64,000 bases of DNA from contig VWZP01009170.1 in the NCBI GenBank assembly GCA_013396995.1, positions 372,001 through 436,000 of the forward strand, in the 5' to 3' direction. Below, in pieces: positions 24,897 to 35,100 of this stretch. The notes below the pieces were generated by a model that saw only the letters and a list, made by a program, of their open reading frames with translations, was not told the DNA's origin and did no database searches. The translations under genes were made by a program, and so were the position numbers. The DNA is from Dicaeum eximium (taxonomy: Eukaryota > Chordata > Aves > Passeriformes > Dicaeidae). How positions within the stretch are numbered: the stretch's first letter is position 1; each line of letters opens with the position of its first letter.

Positions 24897-24974
24897 CAGG
24901 GTGAAATCCTGGCTCCTCTGAAGTCAATGGGAGCTTTGCCAAGGACGTCAGTGGAGCCAGGTTTTCATCCCTGA
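24897..24974. repeat. Imperfect palindrome / hairpin, likely ancient MITE-like element
   Basis: The left arm 24,897-24,930 (cagggtgaaatcctggctcc and on) pairs with the right arm 24,939-24,974 around an 8-base centre. About 34 paired positions contain roughly five mismatches and one single-base indel. The core ctgaagtcaatgg recurs in other old elements of this window. Palindromic, non-autonomous DNA elements with this core are common in turtles, crocodilians and birds (I recall the Harbinger-like family called Chompy), so a transposon relic is the best explanation. Confidence 0.7.
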
Positions 24975-27900
24975 CAAATGTAAAGCAACCCCCAGGCTTA
25001 AAGATGAAAGGACAGCATCCTGGGAGTGGGTGCAGGCTGAGGACCAGCAAAGCTTCTCTGGAAAGCTGTCAGATCTTACAGACAGGATGCCTTCACAGTC
25101 CTGGACAATCGGGTAAACACCAAGAATTTTTAACTGCTAGGACTGCTTCAATACAGGACCCCAGTGAGCCTTGATGCTCACTTGACATAAAATACCGTGG
25201 TCCTTCTCACTTCTGAGATAAAGCATGAATTATGTTGGTTTATATTATATCATACTGATTTTTTTTTTCTCTCCCCTTCTTATCCAGTGATCTTCATGTT
25301 GGCCTTAAAGGTTGTCACCTGGAGGCACTTATCCAAAGTGAGGATTTTTCACACTTGGCCAGGTACAATCAATGAAACAAACCAAAATGTTCATTTCAGT
25401 CACTAGGACCACCCAGCCTCTGCAGTGTGCTGGGTCTCAGTTAGGCAATACTTTGGTTTTCAGGACTCAGCACCAAGTGTAGGTGTCTGCACAGGGATGA
25501 AGAGGGCTTGGCCCTGGGCAGTGGGGTGATAACCTGTGATGGCCACAGCAGGAGACAGGAGCATCACCATCAGGGCACGTCAGCAAGGACATCACAAATT
25601 CAGCCTGGACAGAGTTTGTTGGCCTGGAGCACTGAAGGTGGTGCAGTGGCATTTTTGTTGGCAGGCTGGTGTAAGGGAGACCCTGTGCCCTTCCTCTGGC
25701 AGTGTCACAGCTGTAGCCAGCAGGCTCCTGAAACACCTCCTGGGAGAGAGTCCTCACCCCGTGGTGGAGGCTGCAGCACGGGCAGCCAATACCCACTCCT
25801 GAAGCTGTGCAATGAGGAACGTGGCATTTGGGAGGTGTGCAAGAGGCAGGGTGTCAGAGCACCTCCCACAGCTGACTGACTGCTGGCACATGAGCTGAGC
25901 CACACCACCTGACCAGGCACTGTGGTGGTCATCAAAGGGCTTGGGCTCTTTTCCCAATGGCTCTTGCCATTTTCCCTGGCACTGGCGAGAAGCTGGGAGC
26001 GCACAGGAGCTGAGTCTGCCTTTATCACTGGAGGGAAGAGAAATGGAACGTAAAAGCTGGACGTGGAGGGGTGAGGTGTGAGCTGTGAACCTTCACAGGG
26101 ATAGAGCTGTCACAGGAACACACCTCTCTTACCCCAGCACCACTGTCAGACCCACTTGCTGATCCACCTCCCTGCTGCCCATACCCACATCCCAGGAGCA
26201 GTATCTGCCTCAGGCTAACTATGGATCTCCTCCTCCTCCTCCTGGTGAACCCTGACTTCATCTTCCAGGGACTAAATGATGGCTGCTTGAGCAAGTGTCC
26301 ACCCAGCTGGGAAAGGAGAACTTTCCCCTTTGCTTTTAAATCCAACTCCCCTGCAGGTCTCCATTCAGCCGTCTGGACTCATCCACGAAGTCATCTGCTG
26401 ACTGAAGAGTGTGTGTGAATTTAAAGGGGCATCTCCAGAGCATGTGTGTGCCCACTCCTGTCTGGCTGCCCCAGACAGCCACACAGGCAGCAATGCCATT
26501 CCCAAATGCCACTTTTACACCAAGTTTTTCCAGTGGGAAGGGGTTTTGGTTCCTTGCAGCTGAGAGCAGCACTGCTCTGTCCCTCCCTAGCTTTGCACAA
26601 CAGCTCAGTGCATTAATGTGCCACGAGGAGACACGCACCAGAACGGGCCCATCTCATCTGGATTAAAGATGTCTTTTGGTTCAGTTTCATAAGGCAAGGG
26701 AGAACTTGTATTACCCAGAGCTCAGCAGCAGAGCCATGTGTGTGTTTTAAACCAGACTGTCACTCAGACTGTTTCACATTACGAGCCTTCAGTCTTACCC
26801 TGGCTGTCGATTGGTACCATTAAGCTCTGAAATACAGAACTCATGTGCCAAGTTTCCACTTTTCTTCAACAGCTGGGATCCACTGACAGCCACTAGGTAT
26901 GGTCAGACTTTGGGAAACCTGGAGGACACTTGTGCCAAGCCTGTCTCCTGTGCTGCCCTGCTTCTGCTCGCTGCCACCAGGATAACAGCAAGGGTGGCAG
27001 GAGGAGAGCCAAGGCAGAGCGATGACAACTGAAGGACAATCAGTGTTTTTATCTCCTCAATATTTTGATTAGCCCAAGGAATGTTTGGGTTAAAAAAAAA
27101 AATAAAAAGAGGCGCCACATTTTTAAAAAGCCATGTGACAGTCCCACAGGCTGTTATGGCTTTATGTAGTACTGAATAACTCTGTATGATCCAAGGGCAT
27201 CGATGCCATGCCAGGTATTTTTCAACAAGTGATTTCACGAGATGGGTGTTGTACCTCTGACGCACTCAGGGCAGACCCATGGGAGTCCCTGCCCTGCACA
27301 ATCATCTGTGCTGATCATACCCGCTGCAGTGCTAACATGAAATATGTTTGTGGATTTAAAAACCCTTAAATCTGAAGGTTTGGGGCTTGTGGCTTTTGGT
27401 CACATCTTTAATGATACCCCAGTGCAATTATATTAACCATATTCTTGCCTGATTCCTGCACAGTGGTTATCACTGGAAGGGTACGAGACGTCATTCTGAC
27501 TCACTCACGACCACAGCCTTCAGATGCTCCAAGACCTGCAAGAAGCCTCCAGTGAGCTCTGATTCTCCTCATGCCCCAGAAGTGACAGTGTTTTCCAGGC
27601 CACAGTGCATGCTAAGGCTCCCATGACATGCCTCGTCCCAACTGGCACTGCACACTGGAAGAACATCCCACCCTTACCTTGCAGGAAACCCTGTGGAGGA
27701 CACTGATCTCCAGATGAAAATGTTTCAGACTGGGGGACACTTTTCCCCCAATTTAGACACTTTAGACCAATTCAGCCTCTCAGCTGTCACACACTCACAG
27801 ATTGTTGGTATCCTCATTTTTACACATAACGTTTCCAATTGCACAAGAACAACAACAAAGATTCCAAAACTCCTATTTTTTGTTAGGTGGCTTTATTTAT

Positions 27901-28370
27901 CCTTCAACTTGATTTGAGCTGTGTTTGCTCTTGTTACGCTGTGCTGCACCTTGAGCACCCACAAAGAGGTCCAGTTCCCTCAGACCAGATGCTGAAATAT
28001 TGACTTTATAGCAAGTGATAATCCAACCCTCTTTTTCAGACATTTTCAAGTCTACACTACTTTTAAATTTGAGGGCCTCCAATCTGAGAGAGAAAGCTTT
28101 TTCCAGCATACTGACACAGGTCAGCAACCAAGAGGAAGAGTAAGGAGTGTCAAACCCCGGCAGAGTTTACAGACCCACTGAGAGGGCCGTGTCACTCCAG
28201 GGCAGATCCATCCCAGCCGAGCAGGGATGGCAGTGGGGACGCAAGGTGCAGCCGTGTGTGGGATGGGGTGCGGGTGGAGCAGTGGGGTGTCCCGGCAAAA
28301 CTGGGCACGGACAGGAGCAGGTCCGCACGGGGAGGAGGGGAGCAGGAGCTGCAAAGAGGGCGAAGGAAAA

Positions 28371-28403
28371 GGGGGGGAGCAGGGAGGGAGGACAGCAGGG
28401 GAA
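28371..28403 (+). promoter_or_regulatory. G-rich tract upstream of the TATA box (possible G-quadruplex)
   Basis: A run of seven G is followed by GGG, GGG, GGGG and GGG groups separated by short spacers, ending about 15 bases before the TATA box. The first half alone fits the pattern of four G-triplets with short loops. Quadruplex formation is inferred from the pattern only. Confidence 0.45.
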
Positions 28404-28416
28404 GGAGGCAGGGCAG

Positions 28417-28424
28417 TATAAAAG
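28417..28424 (+). promoter_or_regulatory. ISM1: TATA box, candidate core promoter of ISM1
   Basis: The sequence gcagTATAAAAGcatcc is a near-ideal TATA box at the left side of the CpG island, directed towards ISM1. Transcription would start about 25-30 bases downstream, near 28,447. This would put 28,447-28,917 into the 5' untranslated region. A start inside the gap remains possible, because CpG-island promoters often have dispersed starts. Confidence 0.5.
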
Positions 28425-28480
28425 CATCCGACACGTACCTCTCCCGACAGAGCGAGGGGGCGAGAAAGTGGGTCTGGAAG

Positions 28481-28504
28481 CAGCAGCAGCAGCAGCAGCA
28501 GCAG
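28481..28504 (+). repeat. (CAG)8 trinucleotide run
   Basis: Eight uninterrupted CAG units lie about 55 bases downstream of the TATA box, in the probable 5' untranslated region of ISM1. Runs of this length are usually polymorphic. Confidence 0.95.
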
Positions 28505-28609
28505 GCAGGAGGAGCGGCAGCCGCTTGCAAACACGCACGCACGGTGGCAGGAGAGAGTGCGGCGCTACCCCTGCCAGCCCTAGGGCACTGGAGGGAAGAC
28601 AGAGGAGAG

Positions 28610-28654
28610 ATGGAGCCAGGTATCCAGCTCCCCGGGAGGGCAGCGGGTAGCTGA
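28610..28654 (+). other. Candidate upstream ORF (14 codons) in the ISM1 5' leader
   Basis: An ATG at 28,610 with G at -3 and G at +4, a favourable context, opens a 14-codon frame (MEPGIQLPGRAAGS) that stops at TGA 28,652-28,654. If transcription starts at the TATA box at 28,417, this is the first strong AUG of the leader and could reduce translation of the main frame. Whether it lies in the mature mRNA depends on the true start site, which is not visible. Confidence 0.35.
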
Positions 28655-28917
28655 AGCTTTTCGCAGCCCCTCGTCCTCTGCCCTCCATCCCGTTTCCCAG
28701 GGCTGAGCCAGGGGGTAGAGAGGAGGAGGAAGAGGAAGGGGGACGGGAGAGGGAAGCTGCAGTCTGCCCCTCTTTTTCCCCGGGGAGCTCGCAGCCGCCC
28801 CGTCGAGGGCTGGGGGGTCGCGGCGCGCCCCGCTCGGTTCCCCCCGCACCGCGAGGAGCCGGGGGGGCAGCGCGGGCCCGGCGGGGCGGGCAGGGCAGGG
28901 CAGGGCGACGCCTCGAC

Positions 28918-29533
28918 NNNNNNNNNNNNNNNNNNNNNNNNNNNNNNNNNNNNNNNNNNNNNNNNNNNNNNNNNNNNNNNNNNNNNNNNNNNNNNNNNNN
29001 NNNNNNNNNNNNNNNNNNNNNNNNNNNNNNNNNNNNNNNNNNNNNNNNNNNNNNNNNNNNNNNNNNNNNNNNNNNNNNNNNNNNNNNNNNNNNNNNNNNN
29101 NNNNNNNNNNNNNNNNNNNNNNNNNNNNNNNNNNNNNNNNNNNNNNNNNNNNNNNNNNNNNNNNNNNNNNNNNNNNNNNNNNNNNNNNNNNNNNNNNNNN
29201 NNNNNNNNNNNNNNNNNNNNNNNNNNNNNNNNNNNNNNNNNNNNNNNNNNNNNNNNNNNNNNNNNNNNNNNNNNNNNNNNNNNNNNNNNNNNNNNNNNNN
29301 NNNNNNNNNNNNNNNNNNNNNNNNNNNNNNNNNNNNNNNNNNNNNNNNNNNNNNNNNNNNNNNNNNNNNNNNNNNNNNNNNNNNNNNNNNNNNNNNNNNN
29401 NNNNNNNNNNNNNNNNNNNNNNNNNNNNNNNNNNNNNNNNNNNNNNNNNNNNNNNNNNNNNNNNNNNNNNNNNNNNNNNNNNNNNNNNNNNNNNNNNNNN
29501 NNNNNNNNNNNNNNNNNNNNNNNNNNNNNNNNN
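28918..29533. other. ISM1: Assembly gap (616 N), probable site of ISM1 exon 1
   Basis: A run of 616 undetermined bases sits in the middle of the CpG-rich island. To its left are a TATA box and GC-rich, probably untranslated sequence with no ATG after 28,612. To its right there is no signal-peptide-like frame and no convincing donor before intron 1. Exon 2 begins in phase 0 with sequence that cannot start the protein. The isthmin-1 first exon (start codon, hydrophobic signal peptide, short spacer) is therefore most simply placed inside the gap. The flanks (GGGGCGGG and CAGGG runs on the left, a CCT run on the right) are typical of sequence lost by short-read assembly. The gap length may be an estimate. 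Confidence 0.8.
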
Positions 29534-29564
29534 GGGAGCCGCCGCAGTGCACCTGCCCCGACCG

Positions 29565-29604
29565 CCTCCTCCTCCTCCTCCTCCTCCTCCTCCTCGTCCT
29601 CCTC
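29565..29604 (+). repeat. (CCT)n simple repeat beside the gap
   Basis: Ten uninterrupted CCT units (29,565-29,594) are followed by two more after one CGT. This homopyrimidine tract begins 31 bases after the N run and may be one reason the assembly broke here. Confidence 0.95.
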
Positions 29605-32075
29605 ACGCCGCCCGCGCCTATCCCGACCCCAAGGATTCTCCCTCCCCGGGCGCTGACGGGGTGTCCCCCGCCCCCCTTGGCTCTGCGCTGTCGGGGGCAG
29701 CGGTGGCGAAGGCAGAGCTGCTCCGGCAACGCGGCTCGATGCCGTGCGGGAGACGTCGGGGCGGCTCCCAGGCGTGTTCCGCAGCGCACCTGGGCAGCCT
29801 GGGATGGAAGCAGCCGTGTCAGGCACGGCGTGTCCCACCCAGGGCATTCCCTAGAGTGAGAGGGAGCAGATAGGTGTATGGTCTGGGGGAATACTGTAAC
29901 TAAGCGTGTGGCTTTCCTTGGAAAGCATCAAGAGACAGGCTGACGTTCAGTCCTGAAACGGGCAATAAACTTAGGCTGGTAAGTGCTTGTGATGTGAAGG
30001 ACAGCGCTTGTGACCCTGCTAGCCCATTCCAGTTTTTTGAAAGACTTCTCCCATGAAACTCAATTGTGTACTATGTCCGACAGAGGTAAAGGACTTTCTT
30101 TTGTTCTGTATCGGTATTTTTGCAGGTCGTTCTTTTTATTCAGTATCACATGTTGCCATTCATTTATAATGGTTGGAAACAGTGATCAAAGCTGCAGAAT
30201 CACCAACATCCCCAAACAAAGCTTGTACATCTCAGGTCAGTTGCAAGTGCCCTGGCCAACTCTCTCCTCCTGTATCCAAGTGGTAAAATAAAATCAACTA
30301 CCAAGCCATGCGATGAACTGACAGAAAAATATCTAATTATTATCCCCGTAAATTTATGTAAACCGTCCATCATCTGAGTAAGAATCATAGCACCAGCAGA
30401 GTATAAAAGCCAAGGAAAAGTGAGGAGAGTGCAGGCTGTACTGGTCGCTGTATGCATGGGATCCCCAGCTGGTGGTCCAGAAAATGAGCCCACTAGCCAC
30501 AGGAGGGAACCCAGAGCTGCAGGCTCAACATCCCAGTCAGAGCCTGGAGTCAGGTCCCCCTAACTCAGAAAACCTCCTGCTGAACTTGGTGGGAGTCCTG
30601 CTTGGGAGTGCTGAGCTGTGTACTGAGGGTAAGGCCCCACCAAGCTGTCTCTGCAGTTTTATCACCGGCTTGACATTCCAGGATGTTTTTTTTTTTAATA
30701 TCTGCAAGATTTCTGGTAATAATGTTTTATAAATGATTCTTTCTTTCCTCATGGGCACTGGGAATGCCTTTTAAAATGATGTTCCTTGGAAAAAGTAAAT
30801 TTGGAGAGGTTTTTTATGAGGTGTTTGCTATCATTAGAATAACCCTGAATTTGCCTTTTCTTGACAGGCTTGTAACATAATGAGAGAAACATCTGGGCAA
30901 GTGGGAACTCTGGGTGATGCCATTTCCCTGAGGAGCTCCTTTTAGAGCACTGTTGTAAGGTTAGGGTGAAACAAGAGGAAAAGCATCTTCAGATAATTAT
31001 TCTGGATTATTATCATTGTAGTTGGCTGTAGATTGTTGACTTCAAGAATTCTTTTCTGCCCGGGGATGTTTTACAGATTACCTTAATAAACTCTGTGCCT
31101 TTAAGCACCGTGATAGCTTTAGCAGTTCATATTTTCATAATGTTTTGCCATTTGTAGAATTGAAATTCTTATATACTTCCCAAGTCAATTGATTTTGCAG
31201 TTATGTATTTGAGAGACTATGTCTGTACAAAACATTATGGGAGGAAAGGATATTGATTAGAGCAATTGGTTAAACAGATGGAAGTCCATTAATTTTTTGG
31301 TTTTATAACTTCCAGGGATTCTATTGCTAGCTGGATTCTATTGCTTTACAAGTTGCACTTAAGCAGGCAGATGCTTCCAGTCAGAGCATCTCAATATAGA
31401 TCTCAGTGAGAAGTTTGCACTGGGATCTTCTGATTTTGGCAGGTTTTGGGCTGTATTATGGAACATGCTGAAGTGGAATGCAAAATCCTAGTGTGCTGCC
31501 ATCACAGGGAGAGAATCAGTGTGGGAAACGAAACTGCACAAACTCAGCTTGTTGATACAAGCACTTTGACATCTCTCAGGGTTTCTCTGTCTTGGTACAT
31601 CTGTGGAGGGGAGTGATTGTGAGAAGTGGGTAAATCAGTGTTGCATTTGATGAAATTTCGCTTGAAGAAGTGTGGCAAATCCAGGAAAGAAAAATCTTTG
31701 CAACAATTGTTTATAGATGTCTTTCGACATGGCAAATTTGTATCAAGAGTCCCTGGCAATGATCAAACGGAGGATGTGGTGTTTTAATTAGGCAGTGTGT
31801 TTGCACAAATGAGGTAGTCAGAATTGGGTTCTTTTTACATCAAATGGATTCAGGAAGAATCCTTTGTAATCTTAAAATATTGTTGGAGATTTAAATAGTC
31901 TAAAACACTTGTAAGCATTTGAAGTCTGATTTGGTAAGAGAGGAAGAGTTTCTCTTTCTCCCATCCCTTGGTCCTTCAAATGAAGGAAGGATTTTGTAGG
32001 ATGAATTTTTATGTCTTTTGGTCTTTTAGTTAGGTTAACCCCTGCAATTAATTAGACTGAGAAATGAAAGAAATA

Positions 32076-32120
32076 CAAAAAAAAAACCAAACAAACAAAC
32101 AAAAAAAAAAAAACCCAAAA
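32076..32120. repeat. A-rich / (CAAA)n simple repeat
   Basis: A-runs are interrupted by a few caaa units and end in 13 consecutive A followed by cccaaaa. No attached retroelement body is recognised. Confidence 0.9.
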
Positions 32121-35100
32121 GCCTTCCACCCTATCCTATCCCCACTGGAGCTGTAAAATAGCTCACGGTATTGAGTTATGAGAGGGAATCAGCCTCGTGT
32201 TTCCCAATCAGATTTTATTCCCCTCCTTCCGTCTCTTCAAACAGGAAAAAAAAATGTTGGGGAGGGGGGAGATTTTTTCTGCTGAGAATTCTTTTAGGTC
32301 TAAAATAATTATCATCCAGAAGCTGTTCTGGAGCATATTTATGAAATGAAGAAGTACAAGCTTTCTTTCCTGAAGAAGAGCAAATGAATCTATATTAAGA
32401 GATGAAAAAATGCAGCTTGGGTATGTTTTTTATCTTTTTACATAGCTCTAAAACCAAGAGAAGGCTTGAACATAAATTTTAGAAGACTTTTTTTAATACT
32501 TTACGATGCCCTAAAATCTGTGCTTCCATTCTGAGAGAAAATATTTCATCGTGAAGTTTATCCTCATCACTTCTAATTTTTCCATAGCAGGCCTTGCACA
32601 CCAAGAAAAACAGTGTTCCCACACCAAGAAAAATGACCTTGTAAAATGCAGTAACAGAGCCACCAACAATATATGCCATAGCACATGAAGTCAGATTCTC
32701 CACTGCAATACTTGCAGCAATATTACATTAGCCTGAAGCTCAGTAGTTGTGCCTAAAACTGGAGCCGTGTAAGAAAACACAATTTAAAAAGTGGCACAAT
32801 GCTGTAAACAGATTTTTTTTCTTTTTAATCACCCTGCTCCTGCCCTTGTCCCCCTCTTCAACAAGCACGCAAGCAATTACAGGGTGTCAGAAACGCTCTC
32901 TGAGCCCTACCAGAAAAAACACATTCTGCTGCTTGTGAATGGCTGCACAGGAGTCGCTCTCCAAGCTGTGTGAGGAGCTGAGCTCATCATTTTCTCCCAA
33001 GATCCCCAGTTCAACACCATGAGTAGTTCAGCAGTGCTGTCTGCTACCTTTGCTGGGCTGCATTTCGGTGTTTTCAGAGCTCGTGCGTTCTTGCTGACCC
33101 TTGTACTGCATTCAGGCAATTTGCAAAATGATCTCCAGTCGGATACAGTGGCATATTTCAGCTTTCTGGCTTCCTCAGTTAAGCAGGACTCAAGCTGTTT
33201 ACTTTGGGAGCGTTTTAGACTCGGTTTTTTTGAAGCTAATTTGAGCTCTGGAGCTTTACATTTGGTTTGCTCTAATAGGAACTGATTGTCTAAGTCATCT
33301 TTGAAAACCTGTGGATCCCACGTTCTGCCTTCTTGTTTTCCAGACTGCCTTTAGCCTGTTATAAGGTGCCAGTAAGTGGATGTACATCCTGTATTTACTA
33401 TGAACACTAAATCCTTTTCTGCCTTAGGAGAAGTTTATACATTACATGAATGCCTTTCAGAGCAGGTGGCTTGTGAATTGGGCAGGCTGATCCTCTGCAA
33501 ACCAGAGTCTCTTTTGGTGTGGGGGCTCCTCATCATAGGGGATGCTGTTTTGTGCCTTTTGGCAGTGACACTGAAACCTGCCTGTTCTCAGCTTTTCTGT
33601 GAAGATTGTTAACCAAGGCTCACCCTTTGGCATCTGTTCCTCCAGCTATGCACTAAGATTTAGCAATGGCTTAGACCATGTGCAGTTCATTCTGTCATCT
33701 CCCAAGGGAGGGAATTATGTGTGCTCTTTAGTGGTTTTGCTGTTGGGCTGTGGCTTGTTCCAGGATCCAGAGGGAAGGAAGGGTGATTAGCTTTACGTGT
33801 GCTGCTGCTGCATGCATGGAAGCAAAGGATAAAATGGGAAACAAGGGTGAAGGACTGAGGCTGCTGCACTGAGCAGAGCACCATTTTCTGGCATCCATTT
33901 GTTCCAGGAGAGATTCTTTCACCTTTCAAACCCAGCTCCCAGAAATCTCCAGGAAGCATTAATTAAACTTCTCTTCATACCTATCACTTTGATCCATTTC
34001 CTAGCTAACTATCCTTGGTAAAAAAGAGCTGCTACACCTTCAGGGTATGATGTGGCAAAATTTTCAGTATCTTGGACTACTCTAATAATTCAGGACAGGT
34101 ATCCAAGAATATTTTATTTATGGCAGCAAGGAGAAATATTAGACAGGTATGAATGTAACTTCCTGAGTTAAATTTTACCAAGACGTTTGGATGAGGTGTA
34201 TTTTGCTAAACATCTCTTCAGCTCAACAGCTAACAGTTACTGCACTGCTTATCTTGGATCATCACTGATAAATACCTGGCATTAAATCACAAGGTGCCTC
34301 TCTATTTTGTCTCTGTAACTGTAGATCAGAGCAGGCTTTTTCCTGGTACTTCATACGGAAGAGTCTCTTTGAGTTATTTATTTCTGTTTTGAGCAAGATT
34401 TAGGATTGTTTTCCAGCTCTTTATAGTATTGGGCTATTTGTAAGAAAACAGCAGAGTGTGTGTTGTTCTAAATTCATTCTGGGCCATCACAGTGTCTTCA
34501 TGTATCATTCCCATGGTCCTGGAGCCAGACACAAAACAATGGGTACTACAGGGAGAGGTCCAGTGACATTCCTCATTTTACCTTTCTCTTCTCTCAGCTG
34601 GTCCTTACCTGTGCTCTGGGGCTGTGTGTGAGGGCAGAGGGGTTAAAGGGAAACCTGCTCCAGGGGCTTGAGCCCTATGGCTGAATGGGAGACTCATGGC
34701 AATGCAGGGAGTGGTGGGTCTGAAACTGGCTCCTGGGCCAGTCTAGAGCTGTAGTGATTGCCCTTGGTGAGAGTGGAGGGCCAGGTGTAGGTACAGAGAT
34801 TCTGAGTGGAGCTGAATTGATGCTTTCCACTTTGGTTCATCTAACTTGGACAGCACTAGTTCTGGAGTAGCTTTTCTTTTTAACTCTTGTTCATTGTGTA
34901 GAGAAGCTTGTTCTACACAAGAACAAATTGGTCACAGCAGCTGTAACAGTGATACAACCACACTGCTACTGACCCTTGCTCTTACCTGACTGGTACAAAA
35001 CTCTCTCCTTTGCTTCTCTTGCTTTGGTTGCCAACCCTTAGGTTCAGTCACATTTCCCTGTTCTGTCCTTTCCTAGTGTCCACAGAAACAGGAGGCCCAG

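Larger units (their letters stand above)
10826..28149. other. Upstream intergenic sequence, no gene recognised
   Basis: No open frame here resembles a known protein, and none shows paired splice sites with a coherent reading frame. The region holds the short tandem duplication at 19,864, T-runs at about 17,072-17,090 and 20,205-20,219, the MITE-like relics at 20.2, 20.6 and 24.9 kb, and the poly-T tract at 24.45 kb. The AT-rich stretch 12,660-13,345 looks like possible conserved non-coding sequence. From about 25,400 the base composition rises in GC towards the ISM1 promoter. Confidence 0.6.
28150..29870 (+). promoter_or_regulatory. ISM1: CpG island and promoter region of ISM1
   Basis: Base composition changes abruptly from AT-rich flanks to GC-rich sequence with frequent CpG, most marked at 28,780-28,917 and 29,534-29,830. 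It includes GGCGCGCC at 28,822-28,829 and an SP1-type GGGGCGGG at 28,883-28,890. The island is about 20 kb upstream of ISM1 exon 2 on the same strand and is the only one in the window outside exon 4, so it is the obvious promoter of ISM1. Its centre is missing in the N run. It could also drive an antisense transcript, but nothing in the sequence shows that. Confidence 0.8.

Noticed and set aside
1..28149. Exons of the human upstream neighbour SPTLC3
   Set aside because: No frame shows the aminotransferase-like sequence of serine palmitoyltransferase subunits; any such exons would lie outside the window.
28167..29847. Open frames of 540 and 551 codons on the minus strand across the CpG island
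   Set aside because: They are open only because the 616 undetermined bases contribute no stops. The flanks are low-complexity Pro/Arg/Ser-rich translations of GC-rich DNA.
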